NCBI RefSeq assembly: GCF_009380215.1
Contig: NZ_WHUG01000018.1
Coordinates: 1 to 64,000, forward strand
Direction of reading: 5' to 3'
Source of the DNA: Rugamonas aquatica
GTDB taxonomy: Bacteria > Pseudomonadota > Gammaproteobacteria > Burkholderiales > Burkholderiaceae_D
Length of the DNA stretch: 64,000 nt
The notes below the pieces were generated by a model. That model was not told where the DNA came from, made no database searches, and saw nothing but the letters and a program-made list of their open reading frames with translations. Position numbers and translations under genes: made by a program. This document shows, piece after piece, positions 8,407 through 17,274 of the stretch; the first letter of the stretch is position 1, and each line of letters begins with the position of its first letter.

Positions 8407-9312
8407 TCAGTCGCCGGCGGCCAGCTTCAGCGCATCGATAAACACCCGCACTTTCTGCGGCAGGTGCGGCGAGGCGGGGAAGACCGCGTGGATGTCGCTT
8501 TCCGGCAGCGTCCATGCCGGCAGCAGCCGCACCAGGCGCCCGGCCGCCAGATCCTCCCGCACCGAAAACTCGGTGGCCCGCAGCACGCCGTCGCCGGCCA
8601 GCGCGGCGGCGCGGCAGACGGTGGCGGTGTTGGTGGCGAAGACGGTGTTGAGCATGCGTACCGCGTGCTGCCGGCCGTCCGCGTGCTCCAGCGTGAAGCT
8701 GTTCGGCTGCTGCAGCACCGTCAGCGCGATGTAGGGCAGGGCGGCCAGCGCTTCCGGCCCGTCCGGCATGCCGTGGCGGGCGACGAAGGCGGGGCTGGCC
8801 ACCAGCCAGCGCCGCAGCCGCCCCACGCGCGCGGCCATGTAGCCGGAATCGGCCAGCTTGCCCAGCCGGACGGTGACGTCGATGCCTTCGGCGATCAGGT
8901 CGATCAGGCCGTCGCCGCAGACCAGCTCCACCTTCAGCGCCGGATAGCGCGCCCGCAATTGCGACAGCAGCGGCGCCACCACCATCACACCGTAATCGAT
9001 CGGCGACGCCACCCGCAGCGTGCCTTGCGGGATGTCGCGGCTGCTGCGGGCCTGTTCGATGGCTTGCTCGGCCTGTTGCAGCAGCTGGCGGCTGGCGTCG
9101 TAGAAGGCGCGGCCGGCCTCGGTCAGCGCCAGCTTGCGGGTGGAGCGCAGCAGCAGGCCGACACCCACCTCGGCCTCCAGCAGCTGCATGTGCTTGCTGA
9201 CCATGGACTTGGCCAGCCCCAGGCGCTCGGCTGCGGCCGTCAGCGAGCCGGCGTCGACGACGGCGACAAAGGTAATCAGGCGGTTCAGGTTGACGTTGTT
9301 TAATTCGACCAT
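8407..9312 (-). CDS. LysR-family transcriptional regulator
   Basis: A regulator of about 301 residues: N-terminal winged HTH (LNRLITFVAVVDAGSLTAAAERLGLAKSMV region, split over the first 35 residues) and a C-terminal substrate-binding domain with the LRVASPIDYG start. I chose the ATG at 9312 (MVELNNVNLNR) because the HTH begins there; a start nine codons upstream is possible. It is divergent from the glutathione transferase and the fusion reductase behind it, which are its most likely targets. Confidence 0.88.
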   Translation of the reverse strand: MVELNNVNLNRLITFVAVVDAGSLTAAAERLGLAKSMVSKHMQLLEAEVGVGLLLRSTRKLALTEAGRAFYDASRQLLQQAEQAIEQARSSRDIPQGTLRVASPIDYGVMVVAPLLSQLRARYPALKVELVCGDGLIDLIAEGIDVTVRLGKLADSGYMAARVGRLRRWLVASPAFVARHGMPDGPEALAALPYIALTVLQQPNSFTLEHADGRQHAVRMLNTVFATNTATVCRAAALAGDGVLRATEFSVREDLAAGRLVRLLPAWTLPESDIHAVFPASPHLPQKVRVFIDALKLAAGD

Positions 9313-9372
9313 GGCGTGGCTGGGGTAGTGATTGTCCACTTAGGGTGAACTGAGATTCTGTTTTTGTCCAGC

Positions 9373-9401
9373 TTATCAGCACGATGAGGGCTGCCTATAC
9401 T
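9373..9401 (+). promoter_or_regulatory. Likely sigma-70 promoter of the GST gene
   Basis: TTATCA (9373-9378), 17 bases, TATACT (9396-9401), ending 34 bases before the ATG of the GST gene. The region between it and the LysR start carries TTGTCCACTTAGGGTGAA (from 9340), a T-N11-A-like site that could bind the divergent LysR protein; that part is weak. Confidence 0.5.
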
Positions 9402-9435
9402 GGACCATCTCTCCACTTTGACGGAAACCACCACT

Positions 9436-10059
9436 ATGAAACTCTACGGCGCCACTCTTTCCGGCCACACCCACCGCGTACGGCTGTTCCTCAGCCTGCT
9501 GAACCTGCCTTACGAGTTTGTCGAGATCGACATGCGGGCCCGCCAGAACCGCTCGCCCGAGCATCTGGCGCGCAACCCGTTTGGCGAAGTGCCGGTGCTG
9601 GAGGATGGCGAGCTGACGCTGGCCGATTCGACCGCGATCCTGGTCTACCTGGCCTCGCGCTACGACGACAGCGGCCGCTGGCTGCCGCGCGAGCCGGTGG
9701 CGGCGGCGCGGGTACAGCAATGGCTGTCGACGGCGTCCGGCAAGATCGCCTACGGCCCGTGCGCGGCGCGGCTGGTGACGGTGTTCGGCGCGCCGCTGGA
9801 CCATGAGCGGGCCAAGGAGATCTCCACGCGGCTGTTCGACGTGCTGGAGCGCGAGCTGGCCGGCCGCCGCTACGTGCTGGGCGAGCACGCCAGCATCGCC
9901 GACATCGCGGCCTTCAGCTACATCGAGCATGCGCCGGAAGGCGGTGTGTCGCTCAAGCCGTATCCGAACATCCGCAGCTGGCTGGCCAATGTGCGCGCGC
10001 TGCCGGGGTTCGTAGCGATGCCGGCCACGCAGGCCGGCGTGGCGCCTGAAGCGGCTTAG
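9436..10059 (+). CDS. Glutathione S-transferase family protein
   Basis: A cytosolic protein of about 207 residues: an N-terminal thioredoxin-like domain (MKLYGATLSGHTHRVR, NPFGEVPVLEDGELTLADS, in which the ADS segment binds the glutathione gamma-glutamyl group) and a helical C-terminal domain with the ASIADIAAFSYIE helix cap. I use the ATG at 9436, where the beta strand starts; an in-frame TTG 18 bases earlier is unlikely. Fourteen bases separate it from the next gene, so they form an operon. The electrophile substrate is unknown. Confidence 0.9.
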   Translation: MKLYGATLSGHTHRVRLFLSLLNLPYEFVEIDMRARQNRSPEHLARNPFGEVPVLEDGELTLADSTAILVYLASRYDDSGRWLPREPVAAARVQQWLSTASGKIAYGPCAARLVTVFGAPLDHERAKEISTRLFDVLERELAGRRYVLGEHASIADIAAFSYIEHAPEGGVSLKPYPNIRSWLANVRALPGFVAMPATQAGVAPEAA

Positions 10060-10073
10060 GCGAGGGGCCGCCC

Positions 10074-12152
10074 ATGGACGCCTCTCCCTTCCACGCCGGC
10101 GAGCTGGCGATCCAGCAGCGCGTGGGCGTGCGCGAGCAGATGGCCGGCGCAGGCGCTGCCGGTGTGCGCGACTATATGCCGGACCAGCATCGCCAGTTCT
10201 TCGGCGAGCTGCCGCTGTTCTTCATCGGCGCGCTGGACGAGGCGGGGCAACCTTGGGCGACCATGCTGGTCAACGACGCGGGCTTCATCACGACGCCCGA
10301 TGCGCGCACGCTGCACATCGCCGGCGGCATGCTGGCCGGCGATCCGTTGCAGGGCCAGTTGCGTGTGGGCGCTCATCTGGGCGGACTGGGGCTGGTGCCG
10401 ACCACGCGGCGGCGCAACCGCGTCAACGGTATGATCGCGGCGATGGATGCGGGCGGCATGCGGGTCGCGGTGTCGCAGAGCTTTGGCAACTGCCCGCAGT
10501 ACATCCAGGATCGCGTGCAGACGCCGGTGGCGAGCGCGCCCACCGTGCAGGTGCGGCGCGCTGCGGCGCTCAGTGCGGAGGACCAGGCGCTGATCGCCCG
10601 TGCCGATACATTCTTTATCGCCAGCGCCAATCTGGATGCGCAGGCGGGGCGCGGGCAGGGCGTCGATGTCTCGCATCGCGGCGGACGGCCCGGCTTCGTG
10701 CGCGTGGACGACGAGCGCACGCTGACGTCGCCGGAATTCGTCGGCAACTTCTTCTTCAACACGTTGGGCAATCTGCTTGGCCATCCGCGTGCGGGCTTGC
10801 TGTTCATTGACTTCGAGCGCGGCGATATGCTGCATGTGGCGGTGGAGGCGGAGATTATCTGGGAGGGGCCGCAACTGCGGGCCTTCGCCGGCGCCGAGCA
10901 GCTGCTGCGCTTTCATGTGCGCGAAGTGGTGCGCAACGTCGGCGCGCTGCCGTTCCGCTGGAGCGAACCTAAGCCCGCCGCGCAGGTGGCGCGCACCGGC
11001 AGCTGGGAGGAGGCCGACCGCGCGCAACAAGCGGCCGCGCTGACCAGCACATGGCGTCCGTACACCGTCACCGAAGTGGTGCGCGAAAGCGCCAGCGTGC
11101 AATCGTTCTATCTGGAGCCGGCAGATGGATTGGGTGTCGCCGCGCATGTGCCGGGGCAGTTTATTTCGCTGCGAGTGCCCGCCGATGCTGAAGCCGAAGC
11201 GGCGGCGGCGGGAGGCGGTGCCAGCGCTGGCTCTGCCGCCGCGCGCATCCGCAGCTACACGTTGTCCGACGCGCCGAACGGCCGCCGTTACCGCATCAGC
11301 GTCAAGCGCGACGGCGCGGTCTCCGGCTGGCTGCACGACCATCTGGCGCCGGGCGCACGCGTCGAGCTGCTGGGGCCTGGCGGCGATTTTGTTTTCGAGC
11401 GCGGCACGCGGCGCCCGGCTGTGCTGCTGTCGGCCGGCATAGGCATCACGCCGATGATCGCCATGCTGAACGGGCTGTTGGTGAACGGCAGCCGCACGCG
11501 CCACCGGCACGCCATCCATTTCTTCCACGGCGCCCGCAACCGCGACGAGCAACCGTTTGCCGAGCACCTGCAGACGATGGCGGCGGGCCACCGCAACCTG
11601 AATGTCCACATACGCTATAGCGGCGACGACGGCGCGGCCAGCGACATCGTCAATTGGCAGGCCAGCAGCGGCCGTATCGACCTCGATTGGCTGAAGACGC
11701 AGCTGCCGTTCGACGATTACGATTTCTACCTGTGCGGCCCGGCCGCGTTCATGCAGCAGATGTACGACGGCCTGCGCGGCCTGAACATCGCCGACGAACG
11801 CATACGCTTCGAAGCCTTCGGCCCGGCCAGCGTGCGGCGCGACGCTACACCGGCCACCAGCGTGGCCCGGCGTGCCGGATCGGCGCAGCATGTGCCGGTG
11901 CAGTTTGCGCAATCGGGCGTGTCGGCGATGTGGGACGGCAGCGCGGCCAGCCTGCTGGCGCTGGCCGAATCCAAAGGCGTCGCGGCCGAGGCGAGCTGCC
12001 GCTCAGGCCAGTGCGGCGCCTGCGCGGTCGGCCTGATCTCCGGCGAGGTCGAATACACCCGCCAGTGCAGCGCCGATGTCGCCCCCGGCCAGGTGCTGCT
12101 GTGCTCCACCGTTCCCGCCGCCGGCAGCGCCGCGCTCACGCTGGCGCTGTAG
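10074..12152 (+). CDS. Three-module flavin/iron-sulfur oxidoreductase (PNPOx-like + FNR + 2Fe-2S)
   Basis: The 692-residue protein joins three modules. Residues about 40-250 form a pyridoxamine-5'-phosphate-oxidase-like split barrel (FFIGALDEAGQPWATML; GHPRAGLLFIDFERGD). Residues about 320-570 form a ferredoxin-NADP reductase-type FAD and NAD(P) unit (RIRSYTLSDAPNGRRYRIS, SAGIGITPMIAML, YLCGPAAFMQQM). Residues about 600-692 are a plant-type 2Fe-2S ferredoxin with ligands Cys642, Cys647, Cys650 and Cys677. Electrons would run NAD(P)H-FAD-2Fe2S, perhaps to or from the split barrel. It is co-transcribed with a GST, suggesting detoxification; the substrate is unknown. Confidence 0.88.
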   Translation: MDASPFHAGELAIQQRVGVREQMAGAGAAGVRDYMPDQHRQFFGELPLFFIGALDEAGQPWATMLVNDAGFITTPDARTLHIAGGMLAGDPLQGQLRVGAHLGGLGLVPTTRRRNRVNGMIAAMDAGGMRVAVSQSFGNCPQYIQDRVQTPVASAPTVQVRRAAALSAEDQALIARADTFFIASANLDAQAGRGQGVDVSHRGGRPGFVRVDDERTLTSPEFVGNFFFNTLGNLLGHPRAGLLFIDFERGDMLHVAVEAEIIWEGPQLRAFAGAEQLLRFHVREVVRNVGALPFRWSEPKPAAQVARTGSWEEADRAQQAAALTSTWRPYTVTEVVRESASVQSFYLEPADGLGVAAHVPGQFISLRVPADAEAEAAAAGGGASAGSAAARIRSYTLSDAPNGRRYRISVKRDGAVSGWLHDHLAPGARVELLGPGGDFVFERGTRRPAVLLSAGIGITPMIAMLNGLLVNGSRTRHRHAIHFFHGARNRDEQPFAEHLQTMAAGHRNLNVHIRYSGDDGAASDIVNWQASSGRIDLDWLKTQLPFDDYDFYLCGPAAFMQQMYDGLRGLNIADERIRFEAFGPASVRRDATPATSVARRAGSAQHVPVQFAQSGVSAMWDGSAASLLALAESKGVAAEASCRSGQCGACAVGLISGEVEYTRQCSADVAPGQVLLCSTVPAAGSAALTLAL

Positions 12153-12156
12153 TGGC

Positions 12157-13896
12157 TCACGGACAGGCGCCGATGACGTAGTAACCGGCCGCCGTCTGCG
12201 CCAGCACGCTGCTGAAGAACAGATTATCCAAGCCCATGTTCTGATTGGAGCCGTTGGCCAGCGCATAGCCGCCGCTGTCGTGCGCGCGCCCGGCCTGCAC
12301 GTGCGCGTAGTTGCTGGCGCTGACGGTGGTGCAGCTCCACGCCGGCGCAGTAGTCACGTTGATCGCCACCGACAGCGCACTCTCGCCCGACGCGCCCACC
12401 GCTGACACGGCAAAGCTGTACGTGGTGGCTGCCGCCAGCCCGCCTGCGGTATAGCTGGTGGCAGGCAGCGGCGACGCATTCAGCTTGGCGCCATTGCGAT
12501 ACACGTTGTAGCCGGTGGCGCCGCTGACGGCGTTCCAGCTCAAAGGCACACTGCTGGCAGTTGGCGTGCCGGCGGCAAGGCCCGTCGGCGGTTGCAGCAC
12601 CGGCGCGCTGCCGACCAGGAATTGCGCGAGCGGACACCCAGTCGAAACCTGGCCCAACGCATCGGTGGCGGTGACGCTGCCGGTGTAGTAGCCGCTGGCC
12701 AGATTGTAGGTCTTGCTGAAACTGGCGCCGCTGCCGGCAGCCGTATCGTTAATCGGCGTCGGCCCGTTCAGTAGCACGCCGTAACTGGCCACGCCGCCGC
12801 TGGCCGTGCCCGCGCCACTGATGGTAACGCCGCTGCCGCTGACCACCGTAGTGCCGCAGGAAGTCATCTCCGGCCCCGGTGTCGCCGACGTTCGCAAATT
12901 ATTCTTGAACCAGAAGTCCATGACAAAGGCCGGGTAGTTGACCCGCGTGGAGTCGACGTAGTTGGTGTTCTGGCCGCCGCTGCCGGCCGGCCACGCATGG
13001 CCCATGCCGCTCACCGTGATCTCGTGCGTACGTAGCTTGCCGTTGCTGTCTGTGTAGGGGATGTTGCTGCCGCCGCCAGCCACCGCCACCGCTGCGCCCT
13101 TGGCGTAGCTGCCGCCGTAAGCCAGGCGGATGCCCGCCGTGTCGATCGGCCCGTAACCCTGCGCCACCGTGAAGTCCGACGTGCCCCACACCGCGCCGGC
13201 GATCTGCGTGGCGAAGGCGCCGGCGTTGGCGCCCGCCATCGCTTTGCACTTGTTGCCCGCCGTGGCGGCCGTGTACCCGGAAGGTACGGCGCCGATCTGC
13301 AGCGTGGTGGTGCCCGGCGGCGGCCCCGCATTGATGCCGACGCCGGCGAAGATGTCCGGCGCCAGGCAACCCAGCACCATGGTCTCGCCGCCGCCCGACG
13401 ACAGGCCGGTGACGTAGACCTGATTCTGATCGATGGCGTACTGTGGGTCGTTGACGAAGCGGCCGACCAGGTCGAGCAGGATGGCGTCGTGCCCGGCGGC
13501 GCTGCGGTTGTGCGTGGTGTTGGCGTAGTCCCAGCAATGGTTGTTGTAGACATTGCCGGTGGCGTTGGGCGCCAGGATCACAGCGCCGTACTGGTCGGCC
13601 GCGGCCTTCCAATTGAAGCCGCCGTCGCCGGTGGTGTTAATTACGTCCCCTCCGGCCGTTTGAAGGCAGCCGTGCAGCACCAGCACCAGCGCGCGCTTGC
13701 CGCCCAGCGTGGGTTGCGAGGCGGGCCAGTAGAAATAGCCGGTCAGGTTGCCGCCGTTGACGCTGTCGGCGGCCCAGGTCTGCTGCGAGCTCCATGCGCC
13801 GGGTCCGGCCGTCACCGCTTGCGCCGTGCAGACCGTCAGCAGCAGGATCGTAGCGGCGAGCACACGCGACATCAAATGCCTGATGTGGATTGCCAT
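12157..13896 (-). CDS. Secreted PHB-depolymerase-type esterase with fibronectin III domain
   Basis: A 579-residue secreted protein. A Sec signal (about 1-28, ending AQAVTAG) precedes an alpha/beta-hydrolase of the extracellular PHB depolymerase/feruloyl esterase type (LVLVLHGCLQTAGG; nucleophile Ser in GLSSGGG; late His in SGMGHAWPAG). A linker leads to a fibronectin type III module (about 455-540) and a C-terminal Cys-containing domain that may bind polymer. Likely substrates are short-chain polyhydroxyalkanoates or related polyesters. The start at 13896 is the first ATG giving the signal peptide, behind GGAGACAAATC. It ends four bases from the convergent reductase gene. Confidence 0.88.
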   Translation of the reverse strand: MAIHIRHLMSRVLAATILLLTVCTAQAVTAGPGAWSSQQTWAADSVNGGNLTGYFYWPASQPTLGGKRALVLVLHGCLQTAGGDVINTTGDGGFNWKAAADQYGAVILAPNATGNVYNNHCWDYANTTHNRSAAGHDAILLDLVGRFVNDPQYAIDQNQVYVTGLSSGGGETMVLGCLAPDIFAGVGINAGPPPGTTTLQIGAVPSGYTAATAGNKCKAMAGANAGAFATQIAGAVWGTSDFTVAQGYGPIDTAGIRLAYGGSYAKGAAVAVAGGGSNIPYTDSNGKLRTHEITVSGMGHAWPAGSGGQNTNYVDSTRVNYPAFVMDFWFKNNLRTSATPGPEMTSCGTTVVSGSGVTISGAGTASGGVASYGVLLNGPTPINDTAAGSGASFSKTYNLASGYYTGSVTATDALGQVSTGCPLAQFLVGSAPVLQPPTGLAAGTPTASSVPLSWNAVSGATGYNVYRNGAKLNASPLPATSYTAGGLAAATTYSFAVSAVGASGESALSVAINVTTAPAWSCTTVSASNYAHVQAGRAHDSGGYALANGSNQNMGLDNLFFSSVLAQTAAGYYVIGACP

Positions 13897-14011
13897 GATT
13901 TGTCTCCGTGATGTGTGGGTGCGCCGGCAGGGAGATAATAGTGCAAATAAAACCATGCGCAAGCACCCCAGTATTTTTACTGTTGCTCGATGGCGGCGAT
14001 GGGCTTGAGGT

Positions 14012-14947
14012 TTAGCCCAGCGACTTGATATAGCGGGGATCGACCTGCGCGCAGTAGCTGGCGCAGGATAGTCGGGCGGCGTTGGCGGCCGCGTGCACCA
14101 GCATCTCGGCGTTGGAGTGGAAGCACATCGAGACGATGATGGCCGGCGGTTCCGGCTGCACCGGCAGTTCGATGAACTCGCCGCTGTTGAGCGCATCGAC
14201 CACGAACAGGCTGGGGATGGCCGCCACGCCGTAGCCGTCCTTCACCAGCTGCACTATGGCCGCCACCGACGGCGAGCAGGTGATGCGGGTCTGCTCCAGC
14301 GGCACCATCGCCAGGTTGGCCATCTTGCTGACGATCTCCTCGATCATGCGCTGCGGCGCCGTGCCGCGCCCGAAGGTCAGGATGGGCAGGGCCAGCAGGC
14401 GCTGGTTCAAGCCTTCCTTGCGCGTGTCGACCAGCCCCTTGCGGGCGATCCAGTGCAGCGGGTAGACCGCAAGCGCCTCGGAGACGATGTCGCTGCTCTC
14501 CACGCCCTCGACCTGGATCACCAGATCGAGCTCGCGCGCGCGCAGCCGGCGCTCCAGCACATTGCTCATGTCGACCGCCAGATCGACTTCCAGTTCGGGA
14601 TAGGTGGTGTTCAACTCGCGGATATACTGCGCCAGCCAGCTATGGACCACCGATTCGATCACGCCCACGCGCAGGCGGCCTCGGATCGCGCTGTCCTTCT
14701 GCGCCGCAGCCGTCAGCCGGCGCGTGGCGTCGACCACCGCCTTGGCGTGGGCCAGCAGGTACTCGGCGTTGGCGGTCAGGCGGAAGTCCTTGCTGGCGCG
14801 GTCGATCAATTCCGTTTGCAGCTCTTCCTCCAGCGTCTTGATGCGCAGCGAGATGGCGGCCGGTGTCGCGTGCAGCGCGCGCGCCGTGGCGCGGAAGCTG
14901 CGCAACTGGGCAAGGGTGACGAAGGTCTCCAGGAAGCGGGTGTTCAT
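14012..14947 (-). CDS. LysR-family regulator of the oxoprolinase operon (inferred)
   Basis: A regulator of about 311 residues with N-terminal HTH (FLETFVTLAQLRSFRATAR; TPAAISLRIKTLEEEL) and a periplasmic-binding-like effector domain (GRLRVGVIESVVHSWLAQYI). The start at 14947 (MNTRFLETF) matches the usual beginning of this family. It is transcribed divergently from the DUF1445-MFS-oxoprolinase operon with a 176-base AT-rich gap, the standard LysR arrangement, so it probably activates that operon in response to its substrate. Confidence 0.9.
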   Translation of the reverse strand: MNTRFLETFVTLAQLRSFRATARALHATPAAISLRIKTLEEELQTELIDRASKDFRLTANAEYLLAHAKAVVDATRRLTAAAQKDSAIRGRLRVGVIESVVHSWLAQYIRELNTTYPELEVDLAVDMSNVLERRLRARELDLVIQVEGVESSDIVSEALAVYPLHWIARKGLVDTRKEGLNQRLLALPILTFGRGTAPQRMIEEIVSKMANLAMVPLEQTRITCSPSVAAIVQLVKDGYGVAAIPSLFVVDALNSGEFIELPVQPEPPAIIVSMCFHSNAEMLVHAAANAARLSCASYCAQVDPRYIKSLG

Positions 14948-15023
14948 GGCAGACAAGAATACCTTAACCCGGCGCACCAAGATAGCGCGGAGTGGTAAGA
15001 AAAACTATACAACAACAGCAAAA

Positions 15024-15048
15024 ATAACTAGATGGCGTGTAGGGTTAT
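15024..15048. promoter_or_regulatory. Candidate LysR operator (dyad)
   Basis: ATAAC (15024-15028) and GTTAT (15044-15048) form an inverted pair separated by 15 bases in the AT-rich gap between the LysR gene and the DUF1445 gene. The spacing is wider than the classic LysR box, so this is a tentative site only. Confidence 0.25.
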
Positions 15049-15123
15049 TCAAGTTTATTCTTAACTCATGCAAGTTAATCATGACTTTAAACGATAAGAA
15101 CGACGATAAAAGCGAGACACGCC

Positions 15124-15897
15124 ATGACCCCACTTCAACTACGCCAACAGGTGCGCAGCGGCGAGTTCCGCCTGCCGACCGCCGGCTACTGCGGCGCCTA
15201 CGCCCAGGCCAACCTGGTGATCCTGCCGCAGGCGCATGCCGACGCCTTCCTGCTGTTCTGCCAGCGCAATCAGCGCGCCTGCCCGCTGCTGGCGGTCGGT
15301 GAGCCGGGACAGTGGAACGTCAGCGCGCTCGGCGCCGACATGGACCTGCGCAGCGATACGCCCGGCTACAACATCTACCGCGACGGCGAACTGGCCGCGC
15401 AAACGCACGCGCTGCACGACCTGTGGCGCGATGACCTGGTGGTGTTCGCGATCGGCTGCTCGTTCTCGTTCGAGCAGATGCTGATCGACGCCGGCATCAA
15501 GCTGCGCCACATCGAGCAGCGCCGCAACGTCGCCATGTACCGCACCAATATCCGCAACCGCAGCGCCGGCCCGTTCGGCGGCGAGATGGTGGTGTCGATG
15601 CGGCCGATGAAGGCGGCCGACGCGATCCGTGCGATCCAGATCACCAGCCGTTTTCCGGCGGTGCACGGCGCCCCGGTGCATCTGGGCGACCCGTCGCTGA
15701 TCGGCATCGCCGACATCAACCGCCCCGAGTACGGCGACGCGGTCGAGATCATGCCTGACGAAATACCGGTCTTCTGGGCATGCGGCGTGACGCCGCAGGA
15801 AGCCATCCGCCACGCGCGCCTGCCGCTGGCGATCACCCACCAGCCGGGGTACATGCTCGTCACCGACATCCTCAATTCATCCTTAGCAGCGTTCTGA
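15124..15897 (+). CDS. DUF1445 (UPF0317) putative hydro-lyase / D-glutamate-cyclase-related protein
   Basis: The 257-residue cytosolic protein belongs to the DUF1445 family, annotated as putative hydro-lyase (LRSDTPGYNIYRDGE; AIGCSFSFEQ; PVFWACGVTPQ; THQPGYMLVTD, all family-typical). The same domain forms part of the mammalian mitochondrial D-glutamate cyclase, which interconverts D-glutamate and 5-oxo-D-proline. Here it heads an operon with a permease and a 5-oxoprolinase, so a role in supplying or isomerising 5-oxoproline is attractive but inferred. GCGAGACACGCC precedes the ATG. Confidence 0.8.
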   Translation: MTPLQLRQQVRSGEFRLPTAGYCGAYAQANLVILPQAHADAFLLFCQRNQRACPLLAVGEPGQWNVSALGADMDLRSDTPGYNIYRDGELAAQTHALHDLWRDDLVVFAIGCSFSFEQMLIDAGIKLRHIEQRRNVAMYRTNIRNRSAGPFGGEMVVSMRPMKAADAIRAIQITSRFPAVHGAPVHLGDPSLIGIADINRPEYGDAVEIMPDEIPVFWACGVTPQEAIRHARLPLAITHQPGYMLVTDILNSSLAAF

Positions 15898-15980
15898 CTT
15901 AAAACCACAGTGGCACCCACGACGGACCCGCAGCGCGCGTCCGAACGGGGAGTGCTGCGCCTGAAAAATAGGGGAGCACC

Positions 15981-17252
15981 ATGAACACCACAGCACTATC
16001 GACTGCCGAGAAGGAAGGCTTCTTCTCCTGGTTCCACGCACTGACCGGCAAGGAGCGCCGCACCTTCTGGAGCTGCAAGATCGGCTACGCGCTCGACGCG
16101 ATGGACACGCAGTTCCTCAGCTTCGTGATCCCGACGCTGATCGCCACCTGGGGCCTGTCCAAGGGCGACGCCGGCTTGATCGGCACCGTCACCTTGCTGA
16201 CCTCCGCCGCCGGCGGCTGGATCGCCGGCATCCTGTCGGACCGCATCGGCCGCGTCAAGACGCTGCAGCTGACCATCCTGTGGTTCGCCTTCTTCACCGT
16301 GTTGTGCGGACTGGCGCAGAACTTCACGCAGCTGCTGGTGGCGCGCGGCCTGATGGGCTTTGGCATGGGCGGCGAGTGGACCGCCGGCGCCATCCTGATC
16401 GGCGAAGTGATTCGCGCCAAGGACCGCGGCAAGGCGGTCGGCATGGTGCAGGCGGGATGGGCGATAGGTTGGGGCGTGTCGGCGCTGCTGTATGCGCTGA
16501 TGTTCTCGCTGCTGCCGGCCGACTGGGCCTGGCGCTCGTTGTTCCTGCTGGGGATACTGCCTGCGCTGTTCGTGATCTTCATCCGTCGCTTCGTCGACGA
16601 GCCGGAAGTCTTCGTCGCGCAGCAGAACAAGGTGGCGCCGCAGGACCGCGCCTCGTTCGCCGCGATCTTCGCGCCGAAGATGCTGAGCACCACGCTGCGT
16701 GCCGTGCTGCTGACCACCGGCGCCCAAGGCGGCTACTACGCCATCACCACCTGGCTGCCGACCTTCCTCAAGACCGAGCGCCATCTGACGGTGCTGGGCA
16801 CCGGCGGCTACCTGGCGATGGTGATCGTCGGCTCCTATGTGGGCTACATCGTCAGCGCCTTCCTGACCGACTACCTGGGCCGCAAGAAGAACTTCATCCT
16901 GTTCGCCACCGGTTCGATGTGTATCGCCTTGGCCTACACCCGGCTGCCGGTGACGGACGGCGTGATGCTGTTCCTCGGCTTCCCGCTGGGCTTCTGCGTA
17001 TCCGGCGTGTTCAGCGGCATGGGCGCCTTCCTCACCGAATTGTTCCCGACCTCGATACGCGGCTCCGGCCAGGGCTTCAGCTACAACATGGGCCGCGCCA
17101 TCGGCTCGCTGTTCCCGCTGATGATAGGCATGAGCAGCCAGTCGATGGCGCTGGGCGAGGCGATTGGCGTGTTCGCCGGCACAGCCTACGGCGTGATGAT
17201 ACTGGCCGCGCTGACGCTGCCCGAAACCGCCGGCAAACAACTTGAATCCTGA
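15981..17252 (+). CDS. MFS transporter (metabolite:H+ symporter type)
   Basis: The 423-residue inner-membrane protein has 12 predicted helices in two halves with the MFS loop motif SDRIGRVKTL after helix 2 and a second copy DYLGRKKNF after helix 8. GLMGFGMGGEWTAGAILIGE in helices 4-5 is characteristic of the aromatic-acid/sialate/lactate symporter branch. Placed between the DUF1445 gene and the oxoprolinase gene (22 bases before the latter), it is probably the uptake system for the pathway substrate, plausibly a cyclic amide or organic acid. GGGGAGCACC provides the ribosome site. Confidence 0.88.
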   Translation: MNTTALSTAEKEGFFSWFHALTGKERRTFWSCKIGYALDAMDTQFLSFVIPTLIATWGLSKGDAGLIGTVTLLTSAAGGWIAGILSDRIGRVKTLQLTILWFAFFTVLCGLAQNFTQLLVARGLMGFGMGGEWTAGAILIGEVIRAKDRGKAVGMVQAGWAIGWGVSALLYALMFSLLPADWAWRSLFLLGILPALFVIFIRRFVDEPEVFVAQQNKVAPQDRASFAAIFAPKMLSTTLRAVLLTTGAQGGYYAITTWLPTFLKTERHLTVLGTGGYLAMVIVGSYVGYIVSAFLTDYLGRKKNFILFATGSMCIALAYTRLPVTDGVMLFLGFPLGFCVSGVFSGMGAFLTELFPTSIRGSGQGFSYNMGRAIGSLFPLMIGMSSQSMALGEAIGVFAGTAYGVMILAALTLPETAGKQLES

Positions 17253-17274
17253 TTGAGATAGTAGAGGCCACACC

